From Anaerolineae bacterium (GTDB taxonomy: Bacteria; Chloroflexota; Anaerolineae; Aggregatilineales; Phototrophicaceae), in assembly GCA_022823165.1 (NCBI GenBank), contig JAJDXR010000007.1, positions 1 to 64,000 on the forward strand: a DNA stretch of 64,000 bases, given 5' to 3'. This document shows, in pieces, positions 51,767-60,301 of the stretch (the stretch's first letter is position 1; every line of letters begins with the position of its first letter). Under the pieces are notes generated by a model. That model made no database searches. It was not told where the DNA came from and was given only the letters and a program-made list of their open reading frames with translations. Both the position numbers and the translations under genes were made by a program.

Positions 51767-51930
51767 TTAGCTGTCCTCACGTCTTCCCGCTTCGTTTAGC
51801 GCTGATTCAGCCCAGGCAGCCCGCCCTTGACGGCGCGCTATCGTTGTGCCCGGCGTAGCCCGCGGCGAACCCGCGCTCGCCTACTATAACGCAGATTGCC
51901 GCCGGCAACCTAGAGCAGAGTCGCTGGCGC

Positions 51931-52458
51931 TCAGCTGGCGTTATCAGCGGCTTGCAGGCATTTTAGCAGCGCGTAGCCCGGATGCGCCTTATGATCCCGC
52001 GCCGCCGCTTGATGATGTTCGACCAGCCAGATTAGCTCCGCATTCGAGCCGCATTCGCGCAGAATCTCAGCGCCCCATTTGGGATGGCGGCGCCGCACGA
52101 TGAATGGCGTCCGCCAGGCGCGGGGGGATGCTTCGCGGCTGAGTCGCTGGCTTAGCGCCGGGGCAGCTGCCTGAACCAGCACCGCCAGCGTCTTCTGCCA
52201 GAGGGCTAGCCGCCGGCGCGCTTTGCCGACATCGTGCAGGAGCGCCGCCGCGGTTAAAACCCTTGGCGCGTTCGCATCGGCAGCCAGCACCGCGCGCAGG
52301 ACTTGCAGGCTGTGCAACTGCTCCGAGCGCGAAAGGGCGCGGAAAGCCGCGAATTCGCAATTGGACAGGTGCTGCCGCGCCAGCGCCAAGTCCGGCGCCA
52401 TGGCGAAAGCCAGCAGAGCGCGCAGGCCTTGCGCCAGTCGGCGGCTGACCTGTCTCAT
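51931..52458 (-). CDS. HD-domain phosphohydrolase-like protein
   Basis: A 175-aa HD superfamily protein: first His near HSLQVLRAVL, then the HD pair in AALLHDVGKARRRLAL and a late HH in WLVEHHQAAARDHK. Members are phosphohydrolases acting on nucleotides or phosphoesters. The start ATG 52458 lies 4 nt after the M50 protease stop, so translation is coupled. Longer upstream starts would overlap that gene. Confidence 0.78.
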   Translation of the reverse strand: MRQVSRRLAQGLRALLAFAMAPDLALARQHLSNCEFAAFRALSRSEQLHSLQVLRAVLAADANAPRVLTAAALLHDVGKARRRLALWQKTLAVLVQAAAPALSQRLSREASPRAWRTPFIVRRRHPKWGAEILRECGSNAELIWLVEHHQAAARDHKAHPGYALLKCLQAADNAS

Positions 52459-52462
52459 CTGC

Positions 52463-53206
52463 CTAGAAGAGCAAGAAACCCAGCAGGGCGCTCGTTGGCC
52501 GGCCGATGAACATGCCGAAGGGACTGAATCCGCCAAGCGGCAAGAAGGACAAGAATATCAGCGCCATAAATACGTAATAGCTGGCCATCCGCCAATCGCG
52601 CCATTTGAAGGCGGGACGCATCAGAAATTCGGCCAGGGGGCGCAAGCCGCGCTGAATGACTACGGGAATCTGCATCCGCGTCAACCAGGTTCCCGGCAGC
52701 AGGCTCAAGACGATATGCCAGCCATCAATCGGGAAGAGCGGGATTATATTAAAGACGAATAGCAGGACATTCCAGAAGACCATCGCATAAAGCAGAGCGG
52801 CTATCAGGGCTATCGGCTCGACAATAAGTTCGGGAGAGCGATAGGCGTAGAAGCCTTCGACGCTGAGCCCGAGCAGGCGCAGCAGCAGCGCGAATACGAC
52901 CGCCAGCGCCAGGTTGGACAAGGGACCCGCGGCCACCGCGGCCAGGAACCCCTTGCGTGGATCACGCATGCGCTGGGGCGAGATCGGCGCGCTGCCCAGG
53001 ATGCCAAAGCCGATGATGGCGAACATCAGCCAGCCGATCCAATTGATATGCACCAGGGGATTCAAGGTCAGGCGACCCTGCAATTTCGGTACTTCATCCC
53101 CCATTTTCCAGGCGACGAAATTGTGCGCGAATTCGTGAACGGTCATGGCGGCGCCCAGCACGACCAAGTTGATGATGATGGTAATCGGATGCAAATCCAG
53201 CAACAT
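52463..53206 (-). CDS. Site-2 protease family (M50) membrane metalloprotease
   Basis: A polytopic 247-aa protein. The zinc motif HExxH appears as AAMTVHEFAHNFVAWK, and the third ligand motif as NIIPLFPIDGWHIVLSLL (NPxPxxDG type). Several hydrophobic helices surround them. Site-2 proteases cleave within membranes, often in stress or sporulation signalling; the substrate is unknown. No PDZ domain is seen inside it. A -10 (TATATT, 53241-53246, minus strand) precedes the gene. Confidence 0.88.
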   Translation of the reverse strand: MLLDLHPITIIINLVVLGAAMTVHEFAHNFVAWKMGDEVPKLQGRLTLNPLVHINWIGWLMFAIIGFGILGSAPISPQRMRDPRKGFLAAVAAGPLSNLALAVVFALLLRLLGLSVEGFYAYRSPELIVEPIALIAALLYAMVFWNVLLFVFNIIPLFPIDGWHIVLSLLPGTWLTRMQIPVVIQRGLRPLAEFLMRPAFKWRDWRMASYYVFMALIFLSFLPLGGFSPFGMFIGRPTSALLGFLLF

Positions 53207-53527
53207 ATCTTTGCTCGCGGCTCTTCAGTTGATGATTCCTAATATACCTGATTTTTGCCTCGTTTTGAGGACTGTTTACGACATCTTTACATTGCGCCGG
53301 GCGCTGCGCCGGGGCGACCATAGGCATATCGCCTTTGCAGAAGCGGGCGAGCCACTGGCTCGCCCCTGTCAACTGTCTCGCGTCTTGGGGATGGCTTGGA
53401 AATGCGCGTTGGCCTGGTTGCCGAGTCGCCCACTATCTCCGATGTCTGTTGCGACCGCCAGCGCCGTTGTACAATATCAGGAGTGATCGCCTGGCATCCA
53501 TCTGAACCATCTGAAGCGAGGACCACT
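53207..53527. other. Divergent intergenic region
   Basis: 321 bp holding the M50 gene promoter (TATATT on the minus strand at 53241-53246), a palindromic repeat (53345-53365) and a weak TACAAT element near 53474 ahead of the glycosyltransferase. No gene seen. Confidence 0.55.
53345..53365. repeat. Short palindromic repeat, copy 2
   Basis: GGGCGAGCC-ACT-GGCTCGCCC, perfect 9-bp stem, followed by CCTGTCAA. Matches copy 1 and copy 3. Confidence 0.65.
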
Positions 53528-54682
53528 TTGACGGCCAAGCGAGTTCTGTTTTTGTTCTCCGATACCGGCGGCGGCCACCGCTCCGCTTTTCAGGCGATTC
53601 GCGACGCCATGCAGATACGCTTCGGCGAGGCTGTCGCCTTTGACGATGTTGATGTGCTGCGCGAATGTCGCTGGCCCTTCAACAAGCAGCCGGAGCTCTA
53701 TCCCCGCGTCGTCAATACTTCGAAATTGCTTTGGGCGCTGATGTACCACAGCTTCGACGGCAAGCGCCGCGCGCGTCTGGCCCGGCAATTCATCTATCGC
53801 AATAACCGCAGAGCGCTGCGGCGCATTGTAGCCGAGCATCCGGCTGACGTGGTGGTCTGCACCCATTCCGTCATCGCCAATCCCACCTTTCGCGCTTTTC
53901 TGACTTTGGAGCGGCGGCCGCCGTTTTTGACTGTCGTCACCGACCTCGTCACCACCCCCTCGTTCTGGTACGACCCTCGCGTCGATCATTGTTTCGTGCC
54001 GACTGAAATTGCGTATCGGCGCGGACTGCGCCTGGGCATGTCGCCATCGCAGATGCAAATCACCGGTTTGCCGGTTAATCCGCATTTCATCAACTCCATC
54101 ACTTCCAAAGCTGAAGCTCGCCGCCAATTCGGCTTTGATGCGGATCTGCCGGCGGTGCTGATAGTTGCCGGCAGCGAAGGCATGGGCGGTATATCCAAGC
54201 TGGTGCCTGTACTTGACGCGCAGCGGCTGGAGGCGCAGTTGATCGTGGTCTGCGGACGGAATGCCGCGCTGAAGGCGCAACTGGAAAACCGCGACTGGAA
54301 CAACGCTCATCAGATCTTCGGTTATGTGACCAATTATGACGAAATGCCGCAGATAATGGCCGCCTCAGACCTCATCGTCACCAAAGCCGGTCCCTCTACG
54401 ATCAGCGAAGCCGCCATCGCCGGCCTGCCCATGATCATCAGCGACCGCATCCCGGGTCAAGAGACGGGCAATGTGCGCTTGGTGACGGAGAATGACGCCG
54501 GCGTCTATGTGCCCAAGCCGGAAAAGGTCGCCGAGCTGATCGTTGCCTGGCTGCGAGAAGGACCGGAACGGCTGCGGCAGCGCGCCGACAACGCCAGGCG
54601 TATCGCGCGTCCCGACGCCGTCTGGGAAATTGCCGACGCCGTCTGGGATTGGGCGCATCGGCCTAAATTCGCGCGCCCCTAG
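53528..54682 (+). CDS. MGDG-synthase-type glycosyltransferase (GT28-like)
   Basis: Resembles 1,2-diacylglycerol galactosyl/glucosyl transferases and MurG (GT-B). The N-terminal acceptor domain shows RVLFLFSDTGGGHRSAFQAI (GGGH loop), the C-terminal donor domain VVCGRNAALKAQL, YVTNYDEMPQIMAASDLIVT and KAGPSTISEAAIAGLPMIIS. 384 aa from TTG 53528, which has GAGGA 7 nt upstream. The product may be a glycolipid made at the membrane surface; acceptor and donor cannot be stated. Confidence 0.87.
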   Translation: MTAKRVLFLFSDTGGGHRSAFQAIRDAMQIRFGEAVAFDDVDVLRECRWPFNKQPELYPRVVNTSKLLWALMYHSFDGKRRARLARQFIYRNNRRALRRIVAEHPADVVVCTHSVIANPTFRAFLTLERRPPFLTVVTDLVTTPSFWYDPRVDHCFVPTEIAYRRGLRLGMSPSQMQITGLPVNPHFINSITSKAEARRQFGFDADLPAVLIVAGSEGMGGISKLVPVLDAQRLEAQLIVVCGRNAALKAQLENRDWNNAHQIFGYVTNYDEMPQIMAASDLIVTKAGPSTISEAAIAGLPMIISDRIPGQETGNVRLVTENDAGVYVPKPEKVAELIVAWLREGPERLRQRADNARRIARPDAVWEIADAVWDWAHRPKFARP

Positions 54683-54691
54683 GCCTCTTGA

Positions 54692-55798
54692 CTATTCGCC
54701 GGCGCCCTGGTTTAGCAGGCCCAGGTAGGCGGCCTCCGCGACTTTGGTCGTTTGGCCATCGCGCAAGCGCAATTTCCAGGCGCCGGCCTGTTCCGCCAGC
54801 GTGAAGATCACCGCGCTGTTGCCTTCGGTCCACTGTATGGGGCGCGCCAAATCGTTCAGGACGCTGCCGACTACCCGCTGCCTGGCATTTACGATGTCGG
54901 CGAGGACCAGCACGGTGCGCAATTCCTGCTCGGGGGCGGTCAAGCCGCCCGACCGCGTCAAGGCGTAGATGGCGAGGGAGTCGTCCGGGCTCACCAGCAG
55001 ATTGCCGGCTTCGTTGTAATCGCCGCGGGCTACGGGCGCGATGACACGCGCCGCGCCGGTGTCGATGTCGTAGATTTCGACTTGTGTGCTATTTGCTTCG
55101 CTGCTGGGGGCCAGCCGCAGCATCACATCTTTGCCGAAGCCGACCGCGCAAAAGCAGGGATCATCGCCCGGCAGCAGCCGCGTCGCCACACTGTCGCCGC
55201 TGAAGTCGAGCAGGAAGAGGTTGCTGCGGCGGGTGTAGGGGCTGGCTGACTCGGCGCCATCGGCATGCACATCAACGGTGAGAGAGTTGCCGTCGGCGCC
55301 AAAGGCGACCGGCAGCAGACGGATGCCCTCGCGCGGTCCGTAGGTCAGCAATTGGCGAATCTGGCTGCCCGCGCTGTCCGCCACCAGAATGGATGTGGTC
55401 AGCTGCAGGTCGCTTGAGCGTTGGCTGACGGCCCAGGCGATCTGCCGGCGATCGGCTGAGACCGTCCAATCGATGCGATAATCCGCGCTGGCTTTGCTGA
55501 TGAAGGGGTGTTCGCGGATGCCCCCGTCCGGCTTTACCAGCTTGACCTGCTCGGCCTCCACATCGAAATAAAGCACTGCATCGTCAAGCAGCGTGAAGCG
55601 CTCGCCGGCTGTGTTGACCGGTGTGGCATGGCCAGTGAGCAAGTCGACAAAGATGACCTGAGTCGCGCCCGGGCTGGACCTATCCGGTCGAGTGAAAACA
55701 TCCCAGCTATGCCCCTGGACGCCGAGCCCGATGGCGTCTTGACCCACAGCGACAATGCTGCAGAGCAGGCTAATCAGCGTGAGCAGGAAGAGTTTCAT
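54692..55798 (-). CDS. Secreted beta-propeller-like hypothetical protein
   Basis: 368 aa with a signal peptide (MKLFLLTLISLLCSIVAVGQ). Repeating segments such as QIAWAVSQRSSDLQLTTSI, SNLFLLDFSGDSVATRLL and PDDSLAIYALTRSGGL suggest TolB/WD40-like beta-propeller blades, but no family is certain. Convergent with the preceding glycosyltransferase (10-bp gap). It has its own promoter at 55831-55859. Confidence 0.7.
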   Translation of the reverse strand: MKLFLLTLISLLCSIVAVGQDAIGLGVQGHSWDVFTRPDRSSPGATQVIFVDLLTGHATPVNTAGERFTLLDDAVLYFDVEAEQVKLVKPDGGIREHPFISKASADYRIDWTVSADRRQIAWAVSQRSSDLQLTTSILVADSAGSQIRQLLTYGPREGIRLLPVAFGADGNSLTVDVHADGAESASPYTRRSNLFLLDFSGDSVATRLLPGDDPCFCAVGFGKDVMLRLAPSSEANSTQVEIYDIDTGAARVIAPVARGDYNEAGNLLVSPDDSLAIYALTRSGGLTAPEQELRTVLVLADIVNARQRVVGSVLNDLARPIQWTEGNSAVIFTLAEQAGAWKLRLRDGQTTKVAEAAYLGLLNQGAGE

Positions 55799-55830
55799 AT
55801 TTGTATCGCGTTGCGAACGAACTTGTTTCG

Positions 55831-55859
55831 ATTATAGGCTCAACTTCGCCAGGCGGCAA
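55831..55859 (-). promoter_or_regulatory. Promoter of the secreted beta-propeller-like gene
   Basis: Minus strand TTGCCG (55854-55859), 17 bp, TATAAT (55831-55836), about 33 bp ahead of the ATG. Confidence 0.75.
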
Positions 55860-56025
55860 TTTCCGCCGCTTACGGGAGTGTCTATTGTAGTGGATGCGGT
55901 TTCCCTTCGACCCAAAGAAAAATCTCTGTGCCGGCGGGCTGTGTCTACGCGCCCCTCAGTAAGTGCGAGTAAGTAATGAGCACATTGGTACATCATCACA
56001 AAATAGCGAATTTTCGTGTTTGAAT

Positions 56026-56098
56026 GGGCGAGCCAAGGCTCGCCCCTACAACTTTCGACTATATTTTGAACCCTGTAGGGGTCAGCCTTGGCTGACCC
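56026..56098. repeat. Head-to-head palindromic repeat pair (copies 3 and 4)
   Basis: GGGCGAGCC-AA-GGCTCGCCC (56026-56045) is followed by GGGTCAGCC-TT-GGCTGACCC (56079-56098). Between them CCCCTACA (56043-56050) and TGTAGGGG (56074-56081) are inverted, so the two units face each other as in a REP/BIME-type unit. The unit lies in a roughly 500-bp gene-poor gap (55799-56294) that otherwise contains only the promoter and terminator listed here. Confidence 0.65.
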
Positions 56099-56229
56099 GA
56101 TGCTGTGAAATTTGCATGACTTACTTGCATCTACTTCTGTGTCTCTTTGGTGAATCAACCTGCGCCAAGCTCGGCATTCAAGAAATATCCACCAAGATAG
56201 ACACTCCCCGCTTACCGTCGGAAAAAAGC

Positions 56230-56254
56230 AAAAGCCCCGCTTTCGCGAGGCTTT
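56230..56254 (-). terminator. Intrinsic terminator of the 52-aa gene
   Basis: Minus strand AAAGCC-T-CGC, GAAA loop, GCG-G-GGCTTT, then TTGCTTTTTTC: a 9-bp stem with one mismatch and a U-rich tail, 41 bp behind the small gene's stop. A 10-bp tandem repeat (CTTTCGGCGG twice, 56251-56270) abuts it. Confidence 0.85.
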
Positions 56255-56294
56255 CGGCGGCTTTCGGCGGCTGTCGATTGCGGGCGCGTTGCAG

Positions 56295-56453
56295 CTAATA
56301 GGCGCTGCGCTGGCGTTGAAACCGCCGCTGTTGCCATTCCTTGGCCTCGCGATGCTTCTTTTCGTGCAAGAAACGCTCGATCCGCGCTTCTTCCATTAGG
56401 TCCTGCGCGCGTTGCTTCTGCAGCTGAGCGGCGACCAGGGCAATGTTGTGCAT
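56295..56453 (-). CDS. Small charged hypothetical protein, 52 aa
   Basis: Minus-strand frame starting MHNIALVAAQLQKQRAQDLM and continuing EEARIERFLHEKKHREAKE then WQQRRFQRQRSAY. Almost entirely Gln, Glu, Lys and Arg after the first 10 residues, predicted as one long amphipathic helix. AAAGGAG lies 8 nt before ATG 56453, and the gene has its own terminator. A possible -10 (TATACT) lies upstream, with a weak -35. No family recognised. The signals together make a real gene likely. Confidence 0.65.
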   Translation of the reverse strand: MHNIALVAAQLQKQRAQDLMEEARIERFLHEKKHREAKEWQQRRFQRQRSAY

Positions 56454-56647
56454 GATCAATCTCCTTTGGTGTAATCAGCTACGTTTACGAGTATAAGCAA
56501 GCTGGGTATTTAGTACAGAGCGCTCTATAAGAATCACATAAATTAACGCTCTGCCAGATTTGTCAGCCGCCGGGCGGAAATGTCGCATAGGCATCTGTCT
56601 CTGCGGCCACTACAATTGGAAAGCCGCCAGTTGGGAGAGCTGCCGCG

Positions 56648-57808
56648 TTGAAGCCGGTCACTATCAAAGATATCAAGCTGCATATCGTGGCGATGCCGCT
56701 GGTGGAGTTGCTGAAGACCAGCTACGGCGCTGAATCCTACAAGACCGCTATCATCATAGAAGCGGTGGGCGAGGGCGGTCTTACCGGCTGGGGCGAAACT
56801 GCGCTGAAGACCAAGCCCTCCTACGGCTCCGAGACTGTTCTGACCGCCTGGCATATCAGCCGCGACTTTCTGATTCCCAAGCTGCTGGGGAAGACGCTGC
56901 GCTCCCCAACCGAAGTACCGAGATTGCTCAAGTCCGTTCGCGGCAACCATCATGCGCGCGCGGGGGTGGAAGCGGCGCTTTGGGATCTGCTGGCGAAAGC
57001 CAATGATATGCGCCTGGCGGACTACTTCGCCGCCCACCTGCCCGCCGGCAACGAGCCGCGAGAGTCGGTGTCCGTTGGCGTCAGCATCGGCATTCAGGAC
57101 TCGCTGGCGGCGCAGCTGGCGCTGATTCAAAAGCGGCTGGACGAAGGCTACGGGCGCATCAAGCTCAAGATTGAGCCCGGCTGGGATGTCGAGCTGGCTC
57201 GCGCCGTCCGCGAGCGCTTTCCCGATATCACGCTGATGCTGGACGCCAACAGCGCCTATACGCTGTCTGACGCCGAGCGCTTGAAACAGCTTGACCAGTT
57301 CGACCTGCTGATGATCGAGCAGCCGCTGGCTTACGACGACATTTACGAGCACAGCCAGCTGCAACCCCAGTTAAGTACGCCGATTTGCCTTGACGAAAGC
57401 ATCTATTCGGCGCATGACTGGCGGGTGGCTTTGCGCCTGGGCGCGGGCCGGATTTTGAATCTCAAACCGACGCGGGTCGGCGGCTACTCGGAAAGCCTCG
57501 AGATTTACCGGCTCTGCCAAGAGGCTGAGACGCCGTTGTGGATCGGCGGCATGCTGGAGACGGGCATCGGGCGCGCCGCCAATTTGTCCTTCGCGGCTCT
57601 GCCGGCGGTGGACCTGCCCAGCGATATCTCGGCGACCAACCGCTATTTCGACCCCGACATCACGGAACCGCCCTTTGAACTGGCGCCGGGCAGCTCCATC
57701 CGCTTGCCGGCGGGGCCGGGCATCGGCGTCGAGGTTCAGCGCGAGCGCCTGGCTGAAGGCGAAGCCCGCTGGCGCGAATATAATCCCTTTAAGCGCGGCG
57801 GAATCTAG
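56648..57808 (+). CDS. Enolase-superfamily enzyme: o-succinylbenzoate synthase / N-acylamino-acid racemase type
   Basis: 386 aa, muconate-lactonising-enzyme-like fold. The catalytic KxK is in RIKLKIEPGWD (about residue 165), metal ligands are D in LMLDANSAY, E in LMIEQPL and D in CLDESIYS, and the other catalytic Lys is in NLKPTRVGGY. GGMLETGIGRAANL is characteristic of the NSAR/OSBS branch (MenC type 2). Menaquinone synthesis or N-acylamino acid racemisation are both possible, because no men gene is nearby. Start TTG 56648 has GGGAG about 12 nt upstream. Confidence 0.85.
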   Translation: MKPVTIKDIKLHIVAMPLVELLKTSYGAESYKTAIIIEAVGEGGLTGWGETALKTKPSYGSETVLTAWHISRDFLIPKLLGKTLRSPTEVPRLLKSVRGNHHARAGVEAALWDLLAKANDMRLADYFAAHLPAGNEPRESVSVGVSIGIQDSLAAQLALIQKRLDEGYGRIKLKIEPGWDVELARAVRERFPDITLMLDANSAYTLSDAERLKQLDQFDLLMIEQPLAYDDIYEHSQLQPQLSTPICLDESIYSAHDWRVALRLGAGRILNLKPTRVGGYSESLEIYRLCQEAETPLWIGGMLETGIGRAANLSFAALPAVDLPSDISATNRYFDPDITEPPFELAPGSSIRLPAGPGIGVEVQRERLAEGEARWREYNPFKRGGI

Positions 57809-57994
57809 CGGGATGTGAAGGCCTAATTCTGAGAATCGCCCATAATGAAATTGTGGATTTTCGGGCGACATATCGACATGCAATGTTGCCCTGCATCCGA
57901 CTGGATTCCGACAACTCAGTAATTTGCTAGACCAACAATATAGCCCAGATCTGTCTCTGAGTCTGCGCTTGTCCGCGCTTGTCTCCGGCGGAGT

Positions 57995-58609
57995 CTAGTA
58001 CGGGCAGTGGTAGGAGACCTGTGGCAAAGCCTGGCGCGGCGACGCCCCCAACTCAAAGCTGATGATCGACGCGGTGGCTGGATATTCCACCGGCAAGGCA
58101 TAGGTCTGCAGACGGTCTTTCATCAGCGCGTCGGGCTCGACGCCTTGGGCGTGCAGCCAGGCGAAGACCAGAATGTCGCCATGCGCCACCGCCGCGACCG
58201 TCCGTCCGCGATATTGAGCGACGATGTAATCGCAGAAGTCCAGTACGCGCGCGAGCACGATGTCGGGCGTTTCATGCGGCGGCTGATTGCCGCTGTAGAG
58301 ATCCCAGCCCATGGCGGCCAGGTCGTCTATAGGCTGGCCTTCGTAGGGGGTGCTCACCTCAATGATGCGGTCGTCGATCGCTGGCGACAGGTCGGGCAGA
58401 TAATCGGCCACGATGCCGGCTGTCTGCTGGGCGCGCTCCATGGGGCTGGTGTATATGGCGGCCAGCGGTTTATCAGCCAGCCAGCCGCCGGCGGCATGCG
58501 CCTGCCGCTTGCCGGCTTCGCTGAGATAGAAGCCCGGCCTGCGCCCGTAAAGGATATGAGCCGGATTATGCACTTCGCCGTGTCGCATCAGATAGAGTGT
58601 AGTCGTCAA
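57995..58609 (-). CDS. Histidine phosphatase superfamily protein
   Basis: A phosphoglycerate-mutase-like phosphatase of 204 aa. The catalytic motif LYLMRHGE is near the N-terminus, the second Arg in TSPMERAQQTA, and the C-terminal His in AVAHGDILVF. Start TTG 58609 has AAGGAG 7 nt before it. Upstream open sequence without a good start is ignored. Substrates range from sugar phosphates to proteins. Confidence 0.88.
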   Translation of the reverse strand: MTTTLYLMRHGEVHNPAHILYGRRPGFYLSEAGKRQAHAAGGWLADKPLAAIYTSPMERAQQTAGIVADYLPDLSPAIDDRIIEVSTPYEGQPIDDLAAMGWDLYSGNQPPHETPDIVLARVLDFCDYIVAQYRGRTVAAVAHGDILVFAWLHAQGVEPDALMKDRLQTYALPVEYPATASIISFELGASPRQALPQVSYHCPY

Positions 58610-58880
58610 GTCTGGCTCCTTGTCGCAGCGTTGGTCCTGGAACGGCTTGAAGTCTAGCATTGGGCCTTGCCGGCCGCAAGCAGTGCACCTGAAGGGCGCC
58701 GTGTATTTTGGTCTTTTCCTGGGCGCGCGTTGGAGTAGGCGCAGGGCTTGTCCGGCGCTCGGATATGTTTACGCGCTTTTTCTACCTCCCTCTTTGGGCT
58801 GCGGTATTGCGGCTTACCTTCGCCTGGCATTTGACCTACGATAGGACGGCAGCTTCCGGCGACCTTCGAGGCAATCCCAT

Positions 58881-60134
58881 TTGAGATTCGTGAGATTCGA
58901 GCATTGGGCTTTTGACCGCCGCTTTCTGACCATACTCTTAATCGTATTCGTGCAGATGATCGGCGCATCAATGGTGAATCCCATCCTGCCGCTCTACGCG
59001 CAAAGCGAATTCAGTCTGTCACCGGAGGTGATCACGCTGCTGCTGACCGCCTTCTTCGCGGCGCAATTCGTGGCGGGACCCTTTATTGGCCGATTGTCCG
59101 ACCGGCGCGGTCGTTTGCCCGTGCTGCTCTTGAGCCAGGCGGGCACGGTCATCGCATTCTTGATGATCGGGTTCGCGCAATCGGCGGCGCTGCTATTCGC
59201 CGCGCGCGTATTGGATGGCGTGACCGGCGGCAACATCATTGTGGCGCAGGCTTATGTGACGGATATTATGCCGGAGGGCAAACGAACGCAGGCATTGGGC
59301 TACGTGATGGCGGCCTTTGGCATGGGCTTCATCGTGGGTCCCGGCATAGGCGGTTTATTAGCCAGCCAGTTTGGACCGCATATCCCCTTCCTGTTTGCGG
59401 CGGGGGCGGCTTTCGCGACAGTCGTGCTGACCCGGCTTACGTTAGAAGAGACTTTGAGCAAGGGCGAACAGGCGCGCAACCGCGACAGCAAACGCGCGCG
59501 CATGAATCCGGCTCTGTTGGCGCGGAATGTGCCGCTGCTGGCGGTGTTGAGCGTCACTTTCGTCAGCAGCTTTGCTTTCGGCTTGCTGATTGGCGCTTTC
59601 GCCCTATTCGCCGAAAAAGTGCTCTTCGCCGGTTACGACTTTGCCGCGGTCAGCCTGGGCGTCGGCTTGCTGCTGATGGTCGTCGGCGTCGGCCAGCTCA
59701 TCACCCAGATTGTACTTTTGCCGGTGGTGCTGCGGCGTTTCAGCGACCCGTTGATTGTGCTGCTGGGCGCCGGCTCCCGCGCCATCGCCATGTTCCTGCT
59801 GGCTGTCGCTACGGAACCTGCTCTCGGCGCCGCCAGCATGATCTGCTTTTCCATCGGCAGCGGCTTGCTCATGCCGCCCTTGCTATCGCTAGCGACTAAG
59901 ACCGTGGCCACGGCGCTGCGCGGTCGTGTACTGGGCATCGAGCAATCAGTATCAAGCCTGGGCGTGATCCTCTCGACGGCGGTTTCCGGCTCATTATTCG
60001 CGCTGGATCCGACCGCGCCCAACTGGCTGGGCGGCCTCTTGTATTGCGCGGCGCTGCTGCCGGCTGTCTTTTTGTGGCAGTGGGCGCGCAGCAATCCGGG
60101 AGAGAAGGGCGTGGGATGGGCGGTTTCGGCATAA
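58881..60134 (+). CDS. MFS transporter
   Basis: 417 aa with twelve hydrophobic segments; motif A GRLSDRRGRLPVLLLSQAG between helices 2 and 3, and MGFIVGPGIGGLLASQFG (motif C-like) near helix 5. Resembles TetA-type drug transporters but differs from the 40.6-43.2 kb pair. The start is uncertain between TTG 58881 and GTG 58890. The gene ends just before a strong bidirectional terminator. Confidence 0.85.
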   Translation: MRFVRFEHWAFDRRFLTILLIVFVQMIGASMVNPILPLYAQSEFSLSPEVITLLLTAFFAAQFVAGPFIGRLSDRRGRLPVLLLSQAGTVIAFLMIGFAQSAALLFAARVLDGVTGGNIIVAQAYVTDIMPEGKRTQALGYVMAAFGMGFIVGPGIGGLLASQFGPHIPFLFAAGAAFATVVLTRLTLEETLSKGEQARNRDSKRARMNPALLARNVPLLAVLSVTFVSSFAFGLLIGAFALFAEKVLFAGYDFAAVSLGVGLLLMVVGVGQLITQIVLLPVVLRRFSDPLIVLLGAGSRAIAMFLLAVATEPALGAASMICFSIGSGLLMPPLLSLATKTVATALRGRVLGIEQSVSSLGVILSTAVSGSLFALDPTAPNWLGGLLYCAALLPAVFLWQWARSNPGEKGVGWAVSA

Positions 60135-60167
60135 GAAAAACTGCCACGCTTTCCGTGACAGTTTTTT
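60135..60167. terminator. Bidirectional terminator
   Basis: AAAAACTG-C-CACG, loop CTTTC, CGTG-A-CAGTTTTTT. The A-rich and T-rich flanks suit termination of both the MFS gene (plus) and the tRNA-Pro transcript (minus). Confidence 0.9.
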
Positions 60168-60175
60168 CTGGACAG

Positions 60176-60249
60176 TCGGGGCGGCGGGATTTGAACCCAC
60201 GACCTCACCGACCCGAACGGTGCGCGCTACCGGGCTGCGCCACGCCCCG
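60176..60249 (-). tRNA. tRNA-Pro(CGG)
   Basis: Minus-strand cloverleaf: acceptor CGGGGCG/CGCCCCG, D arm GCGC-AGCCCGGTA-GCGC, anticodon stem CACCG/CGGTG with loop TTCGGGT (anticodon CGG) and T arm GTGGG-TTCAAAT-CCCGC. Discriminator A at 60176; CCA not encoded. 74 nt including the discriminator. Reads CCG codons. Confidence 0.96.
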
Positions 60250-60301
60250 ACAAAATCGCCAGTAGTGTAGCCAATGGAGCTGCGGCTTACAAGGTCAAAA
60301 A

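Noticed and set aside
55832..56158. Minus-strand frame of 108 codons over the palindromic repeats
   Set aside because: It runs through the palindromes (repeat-derived text) and has no ribosome-binding site.
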